This document shows positions 1-8,243 of a DNA stretch of 64,000 bases, in pieces. Origin of the DNA: Pseudomonas alcaligenes (GTDB taxonomy: Bacteria; Pseudomonadota; Gammaproteobacteria; Pseudomonadales; Pseudomonadaceae); NCBI RefSeq assembly GCF_041729615.1, contig NZ_CP154874.1:3641501-3705500 (forward strand). The letters are read 5' to 3'. Within the stretch, counting starts at the first letter, position 1, and each line of letters begins with the position of its first letter. Made by a program: the position numbers and the translations under genes. The notes under the pieces were generated by a model that saw only the letters and a program-made list of their open reading frames with translations, was not told where the DNA came from and searched no databases.

Positions 1-150
1 ATCGGCGACAACCTGACCAGCGCCGAAGACCTGGCCAGCGGCCGCCTGGTGCGCCCGTTCGCCGCCCAGGTGGCCTCGCTAGGGCAGTATGCGCTGGTCT
101 GCGAACGCCTGCGCCTGGACAAGCCTGCGGTGGCCAGCTTCATCGATTGA
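1..150 (+). CDS. LysR-type regulator, C-terminal end (partial)
   Basis: Only the last 49 codons are present; frame 1 is open from base 1 to the TGA at 148-150. The tail contains LVRPF followed by YALVCERLRL and ends ASFID. That layout is typical of the end of a LysR substrate-binding domain of the GcvA kind. The DNA-binding half lies outside the window, so the family call is tentative. It points towards aguA, so it could regulate the polyamine genes that follow, but this is inference from position only. Confidence 0.55.
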   Translation: MGDNLTSAEDLASGRLVRPFAAQVASLGQYALVCERLRLDKPAVASFID

Positions 151-179
151 TTCACCGATCAGCTAGCTGATCGGTGAAT
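150..179. repeat. 30-bp perfect palindrome after LysR gene
   Basis: Bases 150-179 equal their own reverse complement: ATTCACCGATCAGCT followed by AGCTGATCGGTGAAT. The palindrome starts on the last base of the LysR stop codon. There is no loop and no T-tract, so it is not a classical intrinsic terminator. It could be a rho-assisted bidirectional terminator or a dimeric protein-binding site upstream of aguA. The GATAAT at 198-203 is a possible -10 element without a convincing -35. Confidence 0.7.
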
Positions 180-274
180 TGAATTCAGCTATCCCGCGAT
201 AATGGTCATTGGTCGCGGCCGCTCTGCCGCGGGTACTGTCGAGCCATCCAACAGCCATCGACGAGTACCTGACA

Positions 275-1384
275 ATGGCCCGTACCCTGACCTCCCTGCC
301 CAAGGCCGACGGCTTCCGCCTGCCCGGTGAATTCGAACCCAAGAGCCGCTGCTGGCTCGGCTGGCCGGAGCGCCCGGACGTGTGGCGCAACGGCGGCAAG
401 CCGGCGCAGAAGGTCTGGGTCGAGATCGTCAGCGCCATCGCCAGCAGCGAGCCGGTGACCGTGTGCGCCTCGGCGGCCCAGTACGCCAACGCCCGCCGCC
501 TGCTGCCGGCCCATGTGCGGGTGGTGGAGATGACCTGTAACGACACCTGGTTCCGCGACAGCGGCCCGGCCTTTCTGGTCAACGACGAGTCCGGTGAAGT
601 GCGCGGCGTGGACTTCGAGTTCAACTCCTACGGCGGCCTCGATGGCGGCCTCTACTACCCCTGGGACAAGGACGACCAGATCGCCCAGAAGATCCTCGAG
701 ATCGAGGGCTTCGACCGTTACCGCGCGCCCTTTATCGCCGAGATGGGGGGCATCCAGAGCGACGGCCAGCGCACCCTGCTGACCACCGAGCAGTGCCTGC
801 TCAACCGCAACCGCAACGCCCACCTGGGCACGGACGAGATGACTCGCCGCCTGCAGGACTACCTGGGCGCCGAGCAGGTGATCTGGCTGCCGCGCGGCTG
901 CAAGTTCGATGAAACCGACGGCCATATCGACGACCTGGCCTGTTTCGTCCGCCCCGGCGTAGTGGTGATGCAGTGGACCGACGACCGCAGTGACCCACAG
1001 TGGGAGATCTACCAGGAGGCCTACGACATCCTGCGCAGCACCCGCGATGCTCAGGGTCGCGAGCTGGAGATTCACAAGCTGCCGCAGCCGCGCGTGCTGG
1101 AGTGGACGGCCGAGGAGGCCGAAGGCCTGGACCAGGACGACGCCACCCACACCCGTCAGGCCGGCACCCGGATCTGCGCGTCCTACATCAACTACTACGC
1201 CGGCAACTCGGCCATCGTCGTACCGCTGTTCAACGATCCCAACGACCGCATTGCCCAGGCGACCCTGGCCGAGCTGTTCCCCAAGCACCGCATCCTCGGC
1301 ATCGAGAACTCGCGGGAGATCCTCCTCGGTGGCGGCAACGTCGCTTGCATCACCTCGCCGCAATACGCCGCGCCCAAGCGCTAG
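275..1384 (+). CDS. aguA: Agmatine deiminase family protein
   Basis: A 369-aa protein of the peptidyl-arginine-deiminase-like (PAD_porph) family, which converts agmatine to N-carbamoylputrescine and ammonia in arginine-to-putrescine catabolism. Family motifs seen are WPERPDVWRNGGKPAQ, WFRDSGP, DETDGHIDD and the C-terminal catalytic-cysteine segment LLGGGNVACIT. The frame is open from 209, but the ATG at 275 gives the usual family length (about 370 aa) and begins close to the conserved GFRLPGEFEP segment. The residue before the catalytic Cys is Ala, whereas the AguA proteins I recall have His there. No aguB (carbamoylputrescine amidase) is adjacent. The stop codon runs into the Shine-Dalgarno of the following polyamine-binding gene, so the two are probably co-transcribed. 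Confidence 0.88.
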   Translation: MARTLTSLPKADGFRLPGEFEPKSRCWLGWPERPDVWRNGGKPAQKVWVEIVSAIASSEPVTVCASAAQYANARRLLPAHVRVVEMTCNDTWFRDSGPAFLVNDESGEVRGVDFEFNSYGGLDGGLYYPWDKDDQIAQKILEIEGFDRYRAPFIAEMGGIQSDGQRTLLTTEQCLLNRNRNAHLGTDEMTRRLQDYLGAEQVIWLPRGCKFDETDGHIDDLACFVRPGVVVMQWTDDRSDPQWEIYQEAYDILRSTRDAQGRELEIHKLPQPRVLEWTAEEAEGLDQDDATHTRQAGTRICASYINYYAGNSAIVVPLFNDPNDRIAQATLAELFPKHRILGIENSREILLGGGNVACITSPQYAAPKR

Positions 1385-1393
1385 GAGGCCGCC

Positions 1394-2485
1394 ATGAAAC
1401 TGCCCGCCTCGTGGCTGGCCCTGTCTCTGTCCGTCTGCGCGTGTGCGCAGGCGGCCGAGCCCGCCAAACAGGTCAACCTGTATATCTGGAACGAGTACCT
1501 GGCACCGGACACCCTGGCGTCCTTCGAGCAGCAGACCGGGATCAAGGTGGTGGTCGATCACTTCGACTCGCTGGAGACGGTGGAGACCAAGCTGCTTACC
1601 GGACGCAGCGGCTACGACCTGGTGCTGACCGCCGGCCAGCACCTGCAGCGGGCCATCACAAGTGGCGCGCTGCAGCCGCTGGACAAGGCCGCGCTGCCGC
1701 ACTTCGCCGGCCTGGCGCCGGAGTTCACCGGGCATATGGCGGTCTTCGATCCGGGTAACCGTCATGCCGGGCTCTACGTGTGGGGCACCACCGGTTTCGG
1801 CTACCAGCGTGAGGCCATCGCCCAGCGCATGAAGGATGCGCCGACCGACAGCTGGGCGATGCTGATGGACCCGGCGGTGGTGGCCAAGTTCGCCGACTGC
1901 GGGGTGAGCTTCCTCAATGACCCCAACGAGGTGTTCGCCGCCGCCTTCCGCTACCTGGGCCTGGATATCAACCAGCAGAACCTCGATGACCTTAAAAAGG
2001 CCGAGGCGCACCTGGCCAAGGTGCGGCCGTCGATCCGCTATTTCGACAACGACCGTAACATCGCGGATCTCGCCAACGGCGACACCTGCCTGGCGATGTC
2101 GTGGAACGGCAACGTTGCCATCGCCGCCGGCCAGGCGCAGCAGGCCGGCAAGCCCTACAGCCTGCACTACAGCATCCCGCGCGAGGGCACGCTGATCTGG
2201 TTCGACGCTATGGTCATCCCGGCGGATGCGCCGCATCCGCAGGAGGCGCTGGCGCTGATGGACCACCTGATGAAGCCCGAGGTGATCGGCGCCATCACCA
2301 ACAGCATCTACTACGCCAATGCGGTGCCGGCGGCCGATGCCTTCGTCGATCCGGCCCTCCTCGCCGATCCCGGTACCTATCCGCCGGCGCAGCTGCGCGC
2401 CAGCCTGTACACCAAGAACGACAACACCCCGGCCTTCAACCGCGCCCTGACCCGGGCCTTCAGCCGGCTGAAGTCGGGGCTGTAG
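1394..2485 (+). CDS. Periplasmic polyamine-binding protein, PotF/SpuD-like
   Basis: A 363-aa solute-binding protein of the PotD/PotF family with a signal peptide ending near residue 20 (ACAQA). The mature start, VNLYIWNEYLAPDTL, is the typical strand and loop of putrescine/spermidine receptors. Other family segments are GYDLVLTAG, YVWGTTGFGY, CGVSFLNDPNEVF, DNDRNIADLANGDTC and the end ALTRAFSRLKSG. A strong AGGAGG lies 7-8 bases before the ATG and overlaps the aguA stop. No ABC permease or ATPase is nearby, so it must work with components encoded elsewhere or act as a sensor. Pairing with aguA supports an agmatine or putrescine ligand; the exact ligand is inferred. Confidence 0.88.
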   Translation: MKLPASWLALSLSVCACAQAAEPAKQVNLYIWNEYLAPDTLASFEQQTGIKVVVDHFDSLETVETKLLTGRSGYDLVLTAGQHLQRAITSGALQPLDKAALPHFAGLAPEFTGHMAVFDPGNRHAGLYVWGTTGFGYQREAIAQRMKDAPTDSWAMLMDPAVVAKFADCGVSFLNDPNEVFAAAFRYLGLDINQQNLDDLKKAEAHLAKVRPSIRYFDNDRNIADLANGDTCLAMSWNGNVAIAAGQAQQAGKPYSLHYSIPREGTLIWFDAMVIPADAPHPQEALALMDHLMKPEVIGAITNSIYYANAVPAADAFVDPALLADPGTYPPAQLRASLYTKNDNTPAFNRALTRAFSRLKSGL

Positions 2486-2568
2486 CACAGCGTTGCAGAT
2501 CGGGCTTGAGCGGCGGCGTGGGAGCGCCAATACTGGGCCGACTCCACGCACGCCCAAGGAGGGCTTCC

Positions 2569-3009
2569 ATGCGTTCGATCCTCGCCGTTTTTCCCCTGGT
2601 TCTGCTGGCCGGCTGCTCGTCGTTCCGTCCCGACGCCGAGCACATCACCCAAGTCCCCGACGATCGCCTGCTGGCCTACCAGGAGGCGCGCGAGGGCGGT
2701 GGCCAGCTGGTGGTCAACCGTGACATGGGCCTGATGGGCGGCGGCTGCTACGTGGCCATCGAGGTGGATCGCAAGCTGGCCGCGCGCATCGGCATGGCCG
2801 AGGTGGCGAGCTTCAATGTGCCGGCCGGTACCCGCGTGCTGGGCCTGACCATCGACCCGCTGGACGACACCCTGTGCGGCATGGGGCGCCTGCACAAGGA
2901 AGTGGCGGTGAAGGTCGCGCCGGGCAGCGTGCAGTACTTCCATATCGTCAGCGAGAACCGTGGCGGCTTCGACATCCGCCCGGATGCGCAACCGCCCAAG
3001 CTGCAGTGA
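2569..3009 (+). CDS. Small lipoprotein, function unknown
   Basis: A 146-aa protein with a hydrophobic leader and lipobox LLAGC, placing the lipidated cysteine at residue 16. The frame is open much further upstream, but AAGGAGG just before ATG 2569 and the lipoprotein leader fix the start. The mature part is glycine-rich at GLMGGGC, with a later CGMGRLHKEVAVKVAPG and a C-terminal VSENRGGFDI. The layout (short beta-rich domain near the envelope) resembles small DUF-type Pseudomonas lipoproteins, but I recognise no specific family. Confidence 0.8.
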   Translation: MRSILAVFPLVLLAGCSSFRPDAEHITQVPDDRLLAYQEAREGGGQLVVNRDMGLMGGGCYVAIEVDRKLAARIGMAEVASFNVPAGTRVLGLTIDPLDDTLCGMGRLHKEVAVKVAPGSVQYFHIVSENRGGFDIRPDAQPPKLQ

Positions 3010-3017
3010 ACGCCGGC

Positions 3018-3320
3018 ATGTCGGGTATCCGCCGCGCCATCCTGCTCGGCTTGCTGCTGAGCTGCGCGCCGGTGCTGGCCAAGGACTGGCCGGCCGGGGT
3101 CAAGCAGACCTTCCGCGACAGCTGTGTGAACAGCGCCGGCGAACCGCTGGGCAAGGAGCGCGCGCTGCTCTACTGCGACTGCACGGTGGGGCGCATCGAT
3201 CGCGATTTCAGCCTGGCCGAGATCGCCGCGCTGGAGCAGGCCGAGTTACCGCCGGCGCTGATCGAGCGCCTGCAGCAGGTTTCGCAGCAGTGCCTGGGCG
3301 AATTGGGCGCTCAGCGATAG
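3018..3320 (+). CDS. Small exported cysteine-containing protein
   Basis: About 100 aa with a signal peptide (hydrophobic RAILLGLLLSCAPVLA, then KDWP). The mature part has four cysteines in DSCVNS, LLYCDCTVGR and SQQCLG, consistent with two disulfides in the periplasm, and is mainly helical. A GTG at 3006 overlapping the previous stop is an alternative start; ATG 3018 gives a better leader. It follows the lipoprotein gene by a few bases, so the two likely share a transcript. No function recognised. Confidence 0.7.
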   Translation: MSGIRRAILLGLLLSCAPVLAKDWPAGVKQTFRDSCVNSAGEPLGKERALLYCDCTVGRIDRDFSLAEIAALEQAELPPALIERLQQVSQQCLGELGAQR

Positions 3321-3360
3321 CAGACGACCAGTCAGAACGGCACGGGCTTAGCGCCGCGGC

Positions 3361-4281
3361 TTAGTCTCGCGGGCGCCACAGCGGATCGCCGGCCAGCAGT
3401 TCGCCCGCCCAGTCGATGAAGGCGCGCACCCTGGCCGAGAGATGCCGCGATTGGGGGTAGACCAGGCTCAGCGGCATGCTGTCGGCCTGCCATTGCGGCA
3501 GCGGCTGGACCAGGTGGCCATCTTCCAGGGCCTGGCGCGCGGCCGCCGCCGGTAGCACGGCAAAGCCCAGGCCGGCCACGACGGCGGCCAGGTAGGCCTC
3601 GCCGCTGTTGAAGCGCATGGCCGGCTCCTGCTCGATCGGATAATGCTCGTTGCCGCAGTGCAGGGTGTTGGCCTTCTGCCGTCCGGTGGCCGGGTAGACG
3701 AAGGCCAGGTAGCGGTGCGCCACCAGATCCTGCGGGTGCCGCAGTGGCGGGCTGGCGGCCAGGTAGCTCGGCGCCGCGCACAGGCAGAAGCGCATCTGCC
3801 CGATGGGCCGGCAGACCAGATCCGGGTCGTGCACCGGGCCGCCGCGGATGGCGCAGTCGACGCCTTCCTGCACCAGATCGACGACCCGCTCGCTGCTGCC
3901 GATGTCCAGGCGGATCTGCGGGTAGCGGGCGACGAAGTCGGGCAGGGCGGGAATCAGCAGGAAACGGCTGACCGGCGAGGGCATCTCCACCCGTACCCGG
4001 CCGCGCGCCAGGCTGCGGTTCTGCGCCACGCTGGCTTCCAGTTCGTCGAGGTCGTCGAGCACGGCGCGGGCGCGTTCGTAGTAGGCGCTGCCATCGGTGG
4101 TCGGCGACACCCGGCGGGTGGTGCGGTGCAGCAGCTTGACGCCGAGCTGGCTTTCCAGTGCCTGCACCTGGCCCGACACCGTGGTCTTGGCCAGGCCCAG
4201 GGCATCGGCGGCGCGGGTGAAACTGCCCAGCTCGACGATGCGACAGAAGGCGCGCATGGCTTCCAGACGGTCCAGGGCCAT
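3361..4281 (-). CDS. LysR-family transcriptional regulator
   Basis: 306 aa. The N-terminal winged helix-turn-helix covers roughly residues 4-62 (FCRIVELGSFTRAADALGLA, then TTVSGQVQALE), followed by a periplasmic-binding-protein-like effector domain with GRVRVEMP and a dimer-forming C-terminus. It is the subgroup acting on neighbouring oxidoreductase-type genes. It is divergent from the AhpD-like gene at 4395, with about 110 bases between starts, the usual arrangement for a LysR protein and its target. The effector is unknown. Confidence 0.9.
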   Translation of the reverse strand: MALDRLEAMRAFCRIVELGSFTRAADALGLAKTTVSGQVQALESQLGVKLLHRTTRRVSPTTDGSAYYERARAVLDDLDELEASVAQNRSLARGRVRVEMPSPVSRFLLIPALPDFVARYPQIRLDIGSSERVVDLVQEGVDCAIRGGPVHDPDLVCRPIGQMRFCLCAAPSYLAASPPLRHPQDLVAHRYLAFVYPATGRQKANTLHCGNEHYPIEQEPAMRFNSGEAYLAAVVAGLGFAVLPAAAARQALEDGHLVQPLPQWQADSMPLSLVYPQSRHLSARVRAFIDWAGELLAGDPLWRPRD

Positions 4282-4394
4282 TATCCGAATCTCCGCACAA
4301 TGTTTCCGTATGAGGCCAATTTATCGCGTTATGCATGGCTAATACAGTGACGACCAATCCCGGTACGACATCGGGCCCCTTCGGAGCAATCGCC

Positions 4395-4838
4395 ATGATG
4401 ACCAGCAAGCGCAACAACTATCACCAGACCGCCCCGCACGTGTTCAAGGCCATCTATGCCCTGGAACAGACCCAGGCCGGCTTTGCCCTGGAGGGCTCGC
4501 TGCGCGAGCTGGTCAAGGTGCGTGCCTCGCAGCTCAACGGCTGCGCCCTGTGCCTGGACATGCACAGCGCCGACGCGCTGAAGCAGGGCGAGTCGGCCCG
4601 TCGCCTGCTGGCCCTGGGCGCCTGGCAGGATGCGCCCTGCTTCAGCGAGCGCGAACGGGCCGCCCTGCTGTGGACCGACAGCCTGACCCGGCTGACCGAG
4701 GGGCACGTCACGGATGCCCTGCACCAGCAGGTGGCCGCGCAGTTCGACCCGCAGGAGCTGGCCGAGCTGACCCTGTGCATCGCCACCATCAATCTCTGGA
4801 ACCGCTTCGGCGTCGGCTTCGCCATGCAATCGGCCTGA
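4395..4838 (+). CDS. AhpD/carboxymuconolactone-decarboxylase family protein
   Basis: About 147 aa, all-helical AhpD-like fold. The redox motif CALCLDMH (CxxCxxxH) follows LVKVRASQLNG, which is diagnostic for the alkylhydroperoxidase AhpD core; the tail INLWNRFGVGF also matches. These proteins typically reduce peroxides or reactive intermediates through the Cys pair. An in-frame ATG at 4335 would add 20 residues lacking similarity; ATG 4395, preceded by a GGAG, is preferred. It is divergent from a LysR regulator that probably controls it. Confidence 0.88.
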   Translation: MMTSKRNNYHQTAPHVFKAIYALEQTQAGFALEGSLRELVKVRASQLNGCALCLDMHSADALKQGESARRLLALGAWQDAPCFSERERAALLWTDSLTRLTEGHVTDALHQQVAAQFDPQELAELTLCIATINLWNRFGVGFAMQSA

Positions 4839-4871
4839 GTGCCGGCCACGCCCCCTGTCCTGGAGACCGCC

Positions 4872-5114
4872 ATGGCCAAGCTCGTATTGATGGAAACCCG
4901 GAGTCTGGACGAACAGGCCCTGCGCCAGCGCCTCGCGGCGCTCGGCGCGGCGCCTGGCTGGCGCCTGCAGCGGCAGGAGCGGGGCTGGTTGCTGCGCCTG
5001 GATGAGTCGGCCGCCAGCATCGGCCTGTGCGCCGCCCTGCTGCGCTGCACCTGGTTGCGCCGGCTGGAGTGCATCCCCGGCGGGGAGGGCGGCGCGGTGG
5101 CGGCCAGCCACTGA
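4872..5114 (+). CDS. Small hypothetical protein
   Basis: 80 aa, preceded by CTGGAGACCGCC at ATG 4872. It begins MAKLVLMETRSLDEQALRQR and is rich in Leu and Arg, with an alternating pattern suggesting an alpha/beta ferredoxin-like mini-fold (strand, helix, strand, amphipathic helix). It contains two cysteines in GLCAALLRCTW. It follows the AhpD-like gene by 33 bases and is probably co-transcribed. No family recognised. Confidence 0.55.
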   Translation: MAKLVLMETRSLDEQALRQRLAALGAAPGWRLQRQERGWLLRLDESAASIGLCAALLRCTWLRRLECIPGGEGGAVAASH

Positions 5115-5150
5115 GCCGGACTGCACCAGGGGCCCTGCGGCCCCGGCGCA

Positions 5151-5789
5151 TCACACCCGATCGGCGAGGGCCAGCTTCACCCCCAGCAGGGTGAACAGGC
5201 CGCCGGTAGCGCGCTCCAGCCACAGGCCGACGCGCCGGCCGACCTGCAGGCGCTGCTGGGCGAAGGCGGTGCTCAGGGCCAGGAAGTGGCACCAGAGCAT
5301 GCCGTTGAAGTTGAAGATGGCGCCCAGCAGGAGGAAGGCCAGTGCCTTGTGCTCGGCGTCCGGGCTGATGAACTGCGGCACGAAGGCGAGGAAGAACAGC
5401 GCCACCTTGGGGTTGAGCACGTTGGTCAGGAAGCCCTGGGCGAAGATGCGCCCGTAGGGTAGCGCCGGCAGCTCGCTGGCGCCCGGTGCGGCCGCTTCCT
5501 TGTGCCTGGCCAGCAGCATGCCGATGCCGATGTACAGCAGGTAGGCAGCGCCGATCAGCTTGACCAGCATGAAGGCGGTGGCCGAGGTGGCGAGCAGGGC
5601 GGACATGCCCAGCGCGGCGGCGACTATGTGTACGCAGGTGCCGGCGCCGATGCCCAGCGCCGCCGCCGAGCCGGCACGCCAGCCCTGGGTGGCGCTGCGT
5701 GCCATGATCAGCAGCGAGTCCGGCCCGGGGGCCATGTTCAGCAGCAGGCCGGAAATGACGAACAGGGCGAGGTCGTGGGTGCCGAGCAT
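5151..5789 (-). CDS. LysE/RhtB-family amino-acid exporter
   Basis: 212 aa with about six membrane segments. The family signature [19 protein letters not shown] lies in the first third and [18 protein letters not shown] in the middle; both are hallmarks of the LysE/RhtB superfamily of amino-acid or homoserine-lactone exporters. The start at 5789 is set by a GGAG about eight bases upstream and by the normal family length; the open frame extending to 7187 is spurious. Substrate unknown. Confidence 0.92.
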   Translation of the reverse strand: MLGTHDLALFVISGLLLNMAPGPDSLLIMARSATQGWRAGSAAALGIGAGTCVHIVAAALGMSALLATSATAFMLVKLIGAAYLLYIGIGMLLARHKEAAAPGASELPALPYGRIFAQGFLTNVLNPKVALFFLAFVPQFISPDAEHKALAFLLLGAIFNFNGMLWCHFLALSTAFAQQRLQVGRRVGLWLERATGGLFTLLGVKLALADRV

Positions 5790-6161
5790 GGGCAGGCTCC
5801 AGGGGCTGGGAAGCCAGGATTCTGCGCCTTTTTTGAATGGCTGGTCAAAACCCGGGCATCGTCTCGGCGAGCGTGCTGCTCCCGTCGCAAAAGCCTGTTT
5901 TGCTCGACTATCGCGACAGATTCCTGTGTCTTCGCCGCAGGTGCGTGCATCTCCTATGAACGCAGGATGCTTCGCCGCCAGTCCGGTGCCGCCGTGCGAC
6001 AGCAGCGCCACGCCGGCGGCTATGGCACACTCTGCGCTTTGCAGCGTGGCGGGCCCAGCCTGGCCGTGAGCCGCCCTGCAGCCGAATTCGCGCCGCCGGC
6101 CCGCACCGGGGTGCAACCGACCAGCCAGCCGCCCGCGGCGGTACAAGAAGAGGAATGTCCC
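5790..6161. other. Intergenic region between lysE-like and FabH-like genes
   Basis: 372 bases between divergent genes. Reading frames stay open by GC bias on both strands, but no credible gene is visible. It must hold promoters for both flanks. A TATGGCACACT segment near 6018-6030 resembles a -10 region; the TGGCAC there lacks a GC at the spacing sigma-54 needs. The purine-rich GAAGAGGAA at 6146-6154 is the ribosome-binding site of the gene starting at 6162. Confidence 0.5.
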
Positions 6162-7286
6162 GTGCACAAAGCCGTAATCAGTGGCACTGGCCTGTACACC
6201 CCGACCAACAGCATCTCCAACGAAGAGCTGGTGGCCTCCTTCAATGCCTACGTCCAGCAGTTCAACGCCGACAACGCCGCCGCCATCGAGCGCGGCGAGG
6301 TGCAGGCGCTGGCCGAGTCCAGCGTGGCCTTCATCGAGAAGGCCTCGGGCATCAAGAGCCGCTTCGTCATCGACAAGGACGGCATCCTCGACCCGCAGCG
6401 CATGGTGCCGCGCATCCCCGAGCGCTCCAACGACGAGTGGGGCATCCTCTGCGAGATGGCCGTGGGCGCCGCCAGGGAAGCCCTGCAGCGCGCCGGCCGC
6501 AGCGTCGCCGACATCGACGGGGTGATAGTCGCCTGCTCCAACCTGCAGCGCGCCTACCCGGCGGTGGCTATCGAGGTGCAGGCCGCCCTGGGCATCGACG
6601 GCTGGGGCTACGACATGAACGTGGCCTGCTCCTCCGCCACCTTCGGCATCCAGGCCGCTACCAATGCCGTGGCCACCGGCCAGGCGCGCGCCGTGCTGAT
6701 GGTCAACCCGGAGATCTGCACCGGCCACCTGAACTTCCGCGACCGCGACAGCCACTTCATCTTCGGCGATGCCGCCACCGCGGTGATCATCGAACGCGCC
6801 GACCAGGCCACCTCCGCGCACCAGTGGGATATCCTCGGCACCAAGCTGCTGACCCAGTTCTCCAACAACATCCGCAACAACTTCGGCTTCCTCAACCGCG
6901 CTGCGGAAGAGGGCATCGGCGCGCCGGACAAGCTGTTCGTCCAGGAAGGCCGCAAGGTGTTCAAGGACGTCTGCCCGATGGTGGCCGAGCTGATCGCCGC
7001 GCACCTGGCGGAAAACCAGCTGAACGTCGGCGATGTCAAGCGTTTCTGGCTGCACCAGGCCAACCTCAACATGAACCTGCTGATCGCCCGCAAGCTGCTC
7101 GGCCGCGATGCCGAGCCGCACGAGGCGCCGGTGATCCTCGACACCTACGCCAACACCAGTTCGGCCGGTTCGGTGATCGCCTTCCACAAGTACCAGGACG
7201 ACCTGCCGGCCGGCAGCCTGGGCGTGCTCAGCTCCTTCGGCGCGGGCTACTCGATCGGCAGCGTGATCCTGCGCAAGAAGGCCTGA
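6162..7286 (+). CDS. Beta-ketoacyl-ACP synthase III-like (long FabH type)
   Basis: 374 aa thiolase-fold condensing enzyme. The Cys-His-Asn triad can be seen: Cys in [11 protein letters not shown], His in [11 protein letters not shown], Asn in [11 protein letters not shown]. Length exceeds classical FabH (about 320 aa) because of extra segments after residue 40 ([20 protein letters not shown]), as in the Pseudomonas enzymes that condense medium-chain acyl-CoA such as octanoyl-CoA with malonyl-ACP to feed beta-oxidation products into lipid synthesis. GTG 6162, after a GAAGAGGAA site, gives the conserved start [13 protein letters not shown]. The ECF sigma gene follows after 26 bases. Confidence 0.87.
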   Translation: MHKAVISGTGLYTPTNSISNEELVASFNAYVQQFNADNAAAIERGEVQALAESSVAFIEKASGIKSRFVIDKDGILDPQRMVPRIPERSNDEWGILCEMAVGAAREALQRAGRSVADIDGVIVACSNLQRAYPAVAIEVQAALGIDGWGYDMNVACSSATFGIQAATNAVATGQARAVLMVNPEICTGHLNFRDRDSHFIFGDAATAVIIERADQATSAHQWDILGTKLLTQFSNNIRNNFGFLNRAAEEGIGAPDKLFVQEGRKVFKDVCPMVAELIAAHLAENQLNVGDVKRFWLHQANLNMNLLIARKLLGRDAEPHEAPVILDTYANTSSAGSVIAFHKYQDDLPAGSLGVLSSFGAGYSIGSVILRKKA

Positions 7287-7312
7287 CGCCAGTACCTGGC
7301 GGAGCGCACGCC

Positions 7313-7915
7313 ATGGACGAGCAGCAGCTGTTGCAGCGCCTGCTGGCCGGCGAACAGCAGGCCTTCCGCGAGCTGGTCGCCCGCTACCAGGGTGCCATGC
7401 GCGCGGTGGCCTACGCCATAGTCGGCAGCCGCAATGCCGACGAGGTGGTGCAGGACGCCTGGCTGGCCGTGGTGCGCAACCTGGCCGGCTTCCAGCAGCG
7501 CGCCAGCCTCAAGACCTGGCTGCTGACCATCACCGCCAATACCGCCAAGAGCCGCCTCAAGCAGCAACGCCGCGAGCCGCTGCTCGATGACCTGCCGGCG
7601 CCGCATGGCAGCGTCGGTGCCGAACGTTTCTCGGAAAATGGCCACTGGCAGGCGCCGCCCAGCCAGTGGGAGCAGGATACCCCCGAGGCCCTGCTGGCGG
7701 CCGGCGAGCTGCGCGAGTGCCTGGAGAAGACCATCGCCAGCCTGTCCGAGATGCAGTCCAGCGTGCTGCTGCTGCGCGAGCGCCAGGGGCTGGAGCTGGA
7801 GGAGATCTGTAATCTTCTCGACCTTTCGCTCTCCAATGTCCGCGTGCTCCTGCACCGCGCCCGGCTCAAGGTGTTCGCCACCCTGGAGCATTTCGAGGAG
7901 ACCGGCCAATGCTGA
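7313..7915 (+). CDS. ECF-family RNA polymerase sigma factor
   Basis: 200 aa. Sigma region 2 spans roughly residues 10-80 (FRELVARYQGAMRAVAYAIV, then NADEVVQDAWLAVVRNL) and region 4 roughly 135-190 (LSEMQSSVLLLRERQGLELE, then LSLSNVRVLLHRARLKV). Short length and lack of regions 1 and 3 make it an extracytoplasmic-function sigma factor. Its stop overlaps the anti-sigma start by seven bases. The following gene has a TGTAAC-N16-CGTCTA promoter, which suggests this sigma drives the bufferin operon, probably in response to copper or envelope stress. Confidence 0.92.
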   Translation: MDEQQLLQRLLAGEQQAFRELVARYQGAMRAVAYAIVGSRNADEVVQDAWLAVVRNLAGFQQRASLKTWLLTITANTAKSRLKQQRREPLLDDLPAPHGSVGAERFSENGHWQAPPSQWEQDTPEALLAAGELRECLEKTIASLSEMQSSVLLLRERQGLELEEICNLLDLSLSNVRVLLHRARLKVFATLEHFEETGQC

Positions 7916-8142
7916 CCTGCCAGGAACTGGTAGCTCACTCCAGCGACTATCTCGACGGCCAGCTGCGCCTGCGCGAGCGCATCGCGGTGCGCGCCCACCT
8001 CGCCATGTGCCACCACTGCCGGCGCTTCATCCGCCAGATGAAGGTGACCCAGGCCGTGCTGCGCCAGTTGCCCGAACAGAGCCTGCCGGAGCTGGATGCC
8101 CTGGCCGACCGCCTTGCCGAGCAGCATCGCCGGCAGCCCTGA
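7909..8142 (+). CDS. zf-HC2-type anti-sigma factor
   Basis: 77-aa soluble protein with a zinc-binding anti-sigma motif: Cys in MLTCQEL, then HLAMCHHCRRF (HxxxCxxC). This is the ZAS/zf-HC2 fold that clamps an ECF sigma factor. There is no membrane segment, so it senses a cytoplasmic signal such as metal or thiol state. It starts within the sigma gene (ATGCTGA overlap), giving translational coupling and roughly equal production of the pair. The C-terminal helix is Leu-rich and charged. Confidence 0.88.
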   Translation: MLTCQELVAHSSDYLDGQLRLRERIAVRAHLAMCHHCRRFIRQMKVTQAVLRQLPEQSLPELDALADRLAEQHRRQP

Positions 8143-8172
8143 GCCGGCGTCGTAGAAAAAATTCTCCCGGGC

Positions 8173-8200
8173 TGTAACGCCCGCTTCGTCACTCCGTCTA
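8173..8200 (+). promoter_or_regulatory. ECF-type promoter of bufA
   Basis: A -35 element TGTAAC (8173-8178) and a -10 element CGTCTA (8195-8200) are separated by exactly 16 bases. This is the classic bipartite ECF promoter layout. It lies 30 bases after the anti-sigma stop and 43 bases before the bufA start. No second copy is visible before the sigma gene, so sigma may be transcribed from upstream while the operon is induced here. Confidence 0.8.
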
Positions 8201-8243
8201 GTGTTGCGTCGGGGGCATGTCGCCCCTCCACTGGAGAGACTCC

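Noticed and set aside
206..2557. 783-codon minus-strand open frame across aguA and the polyamine-binding gene
   Set aside because: It is antisense to two clear genes, has low-complexity Gly/Arg/Val/His composition and no domain. It is a by-product of high GC at third codon positions.
3332..4417. 361-codon minus-strand frame around the LysR gene at 3361
   Set aside because: Arg/Pro-rich out-of-frame reading; the 306-aa frame carries the HTH and effector domain.
6018..6040. TGGCAC segment resembling a sigma-54 -24 element
   Set aside because: No GC dinucleotide lies at the needed 12-base distance, so the -12 half is missing.
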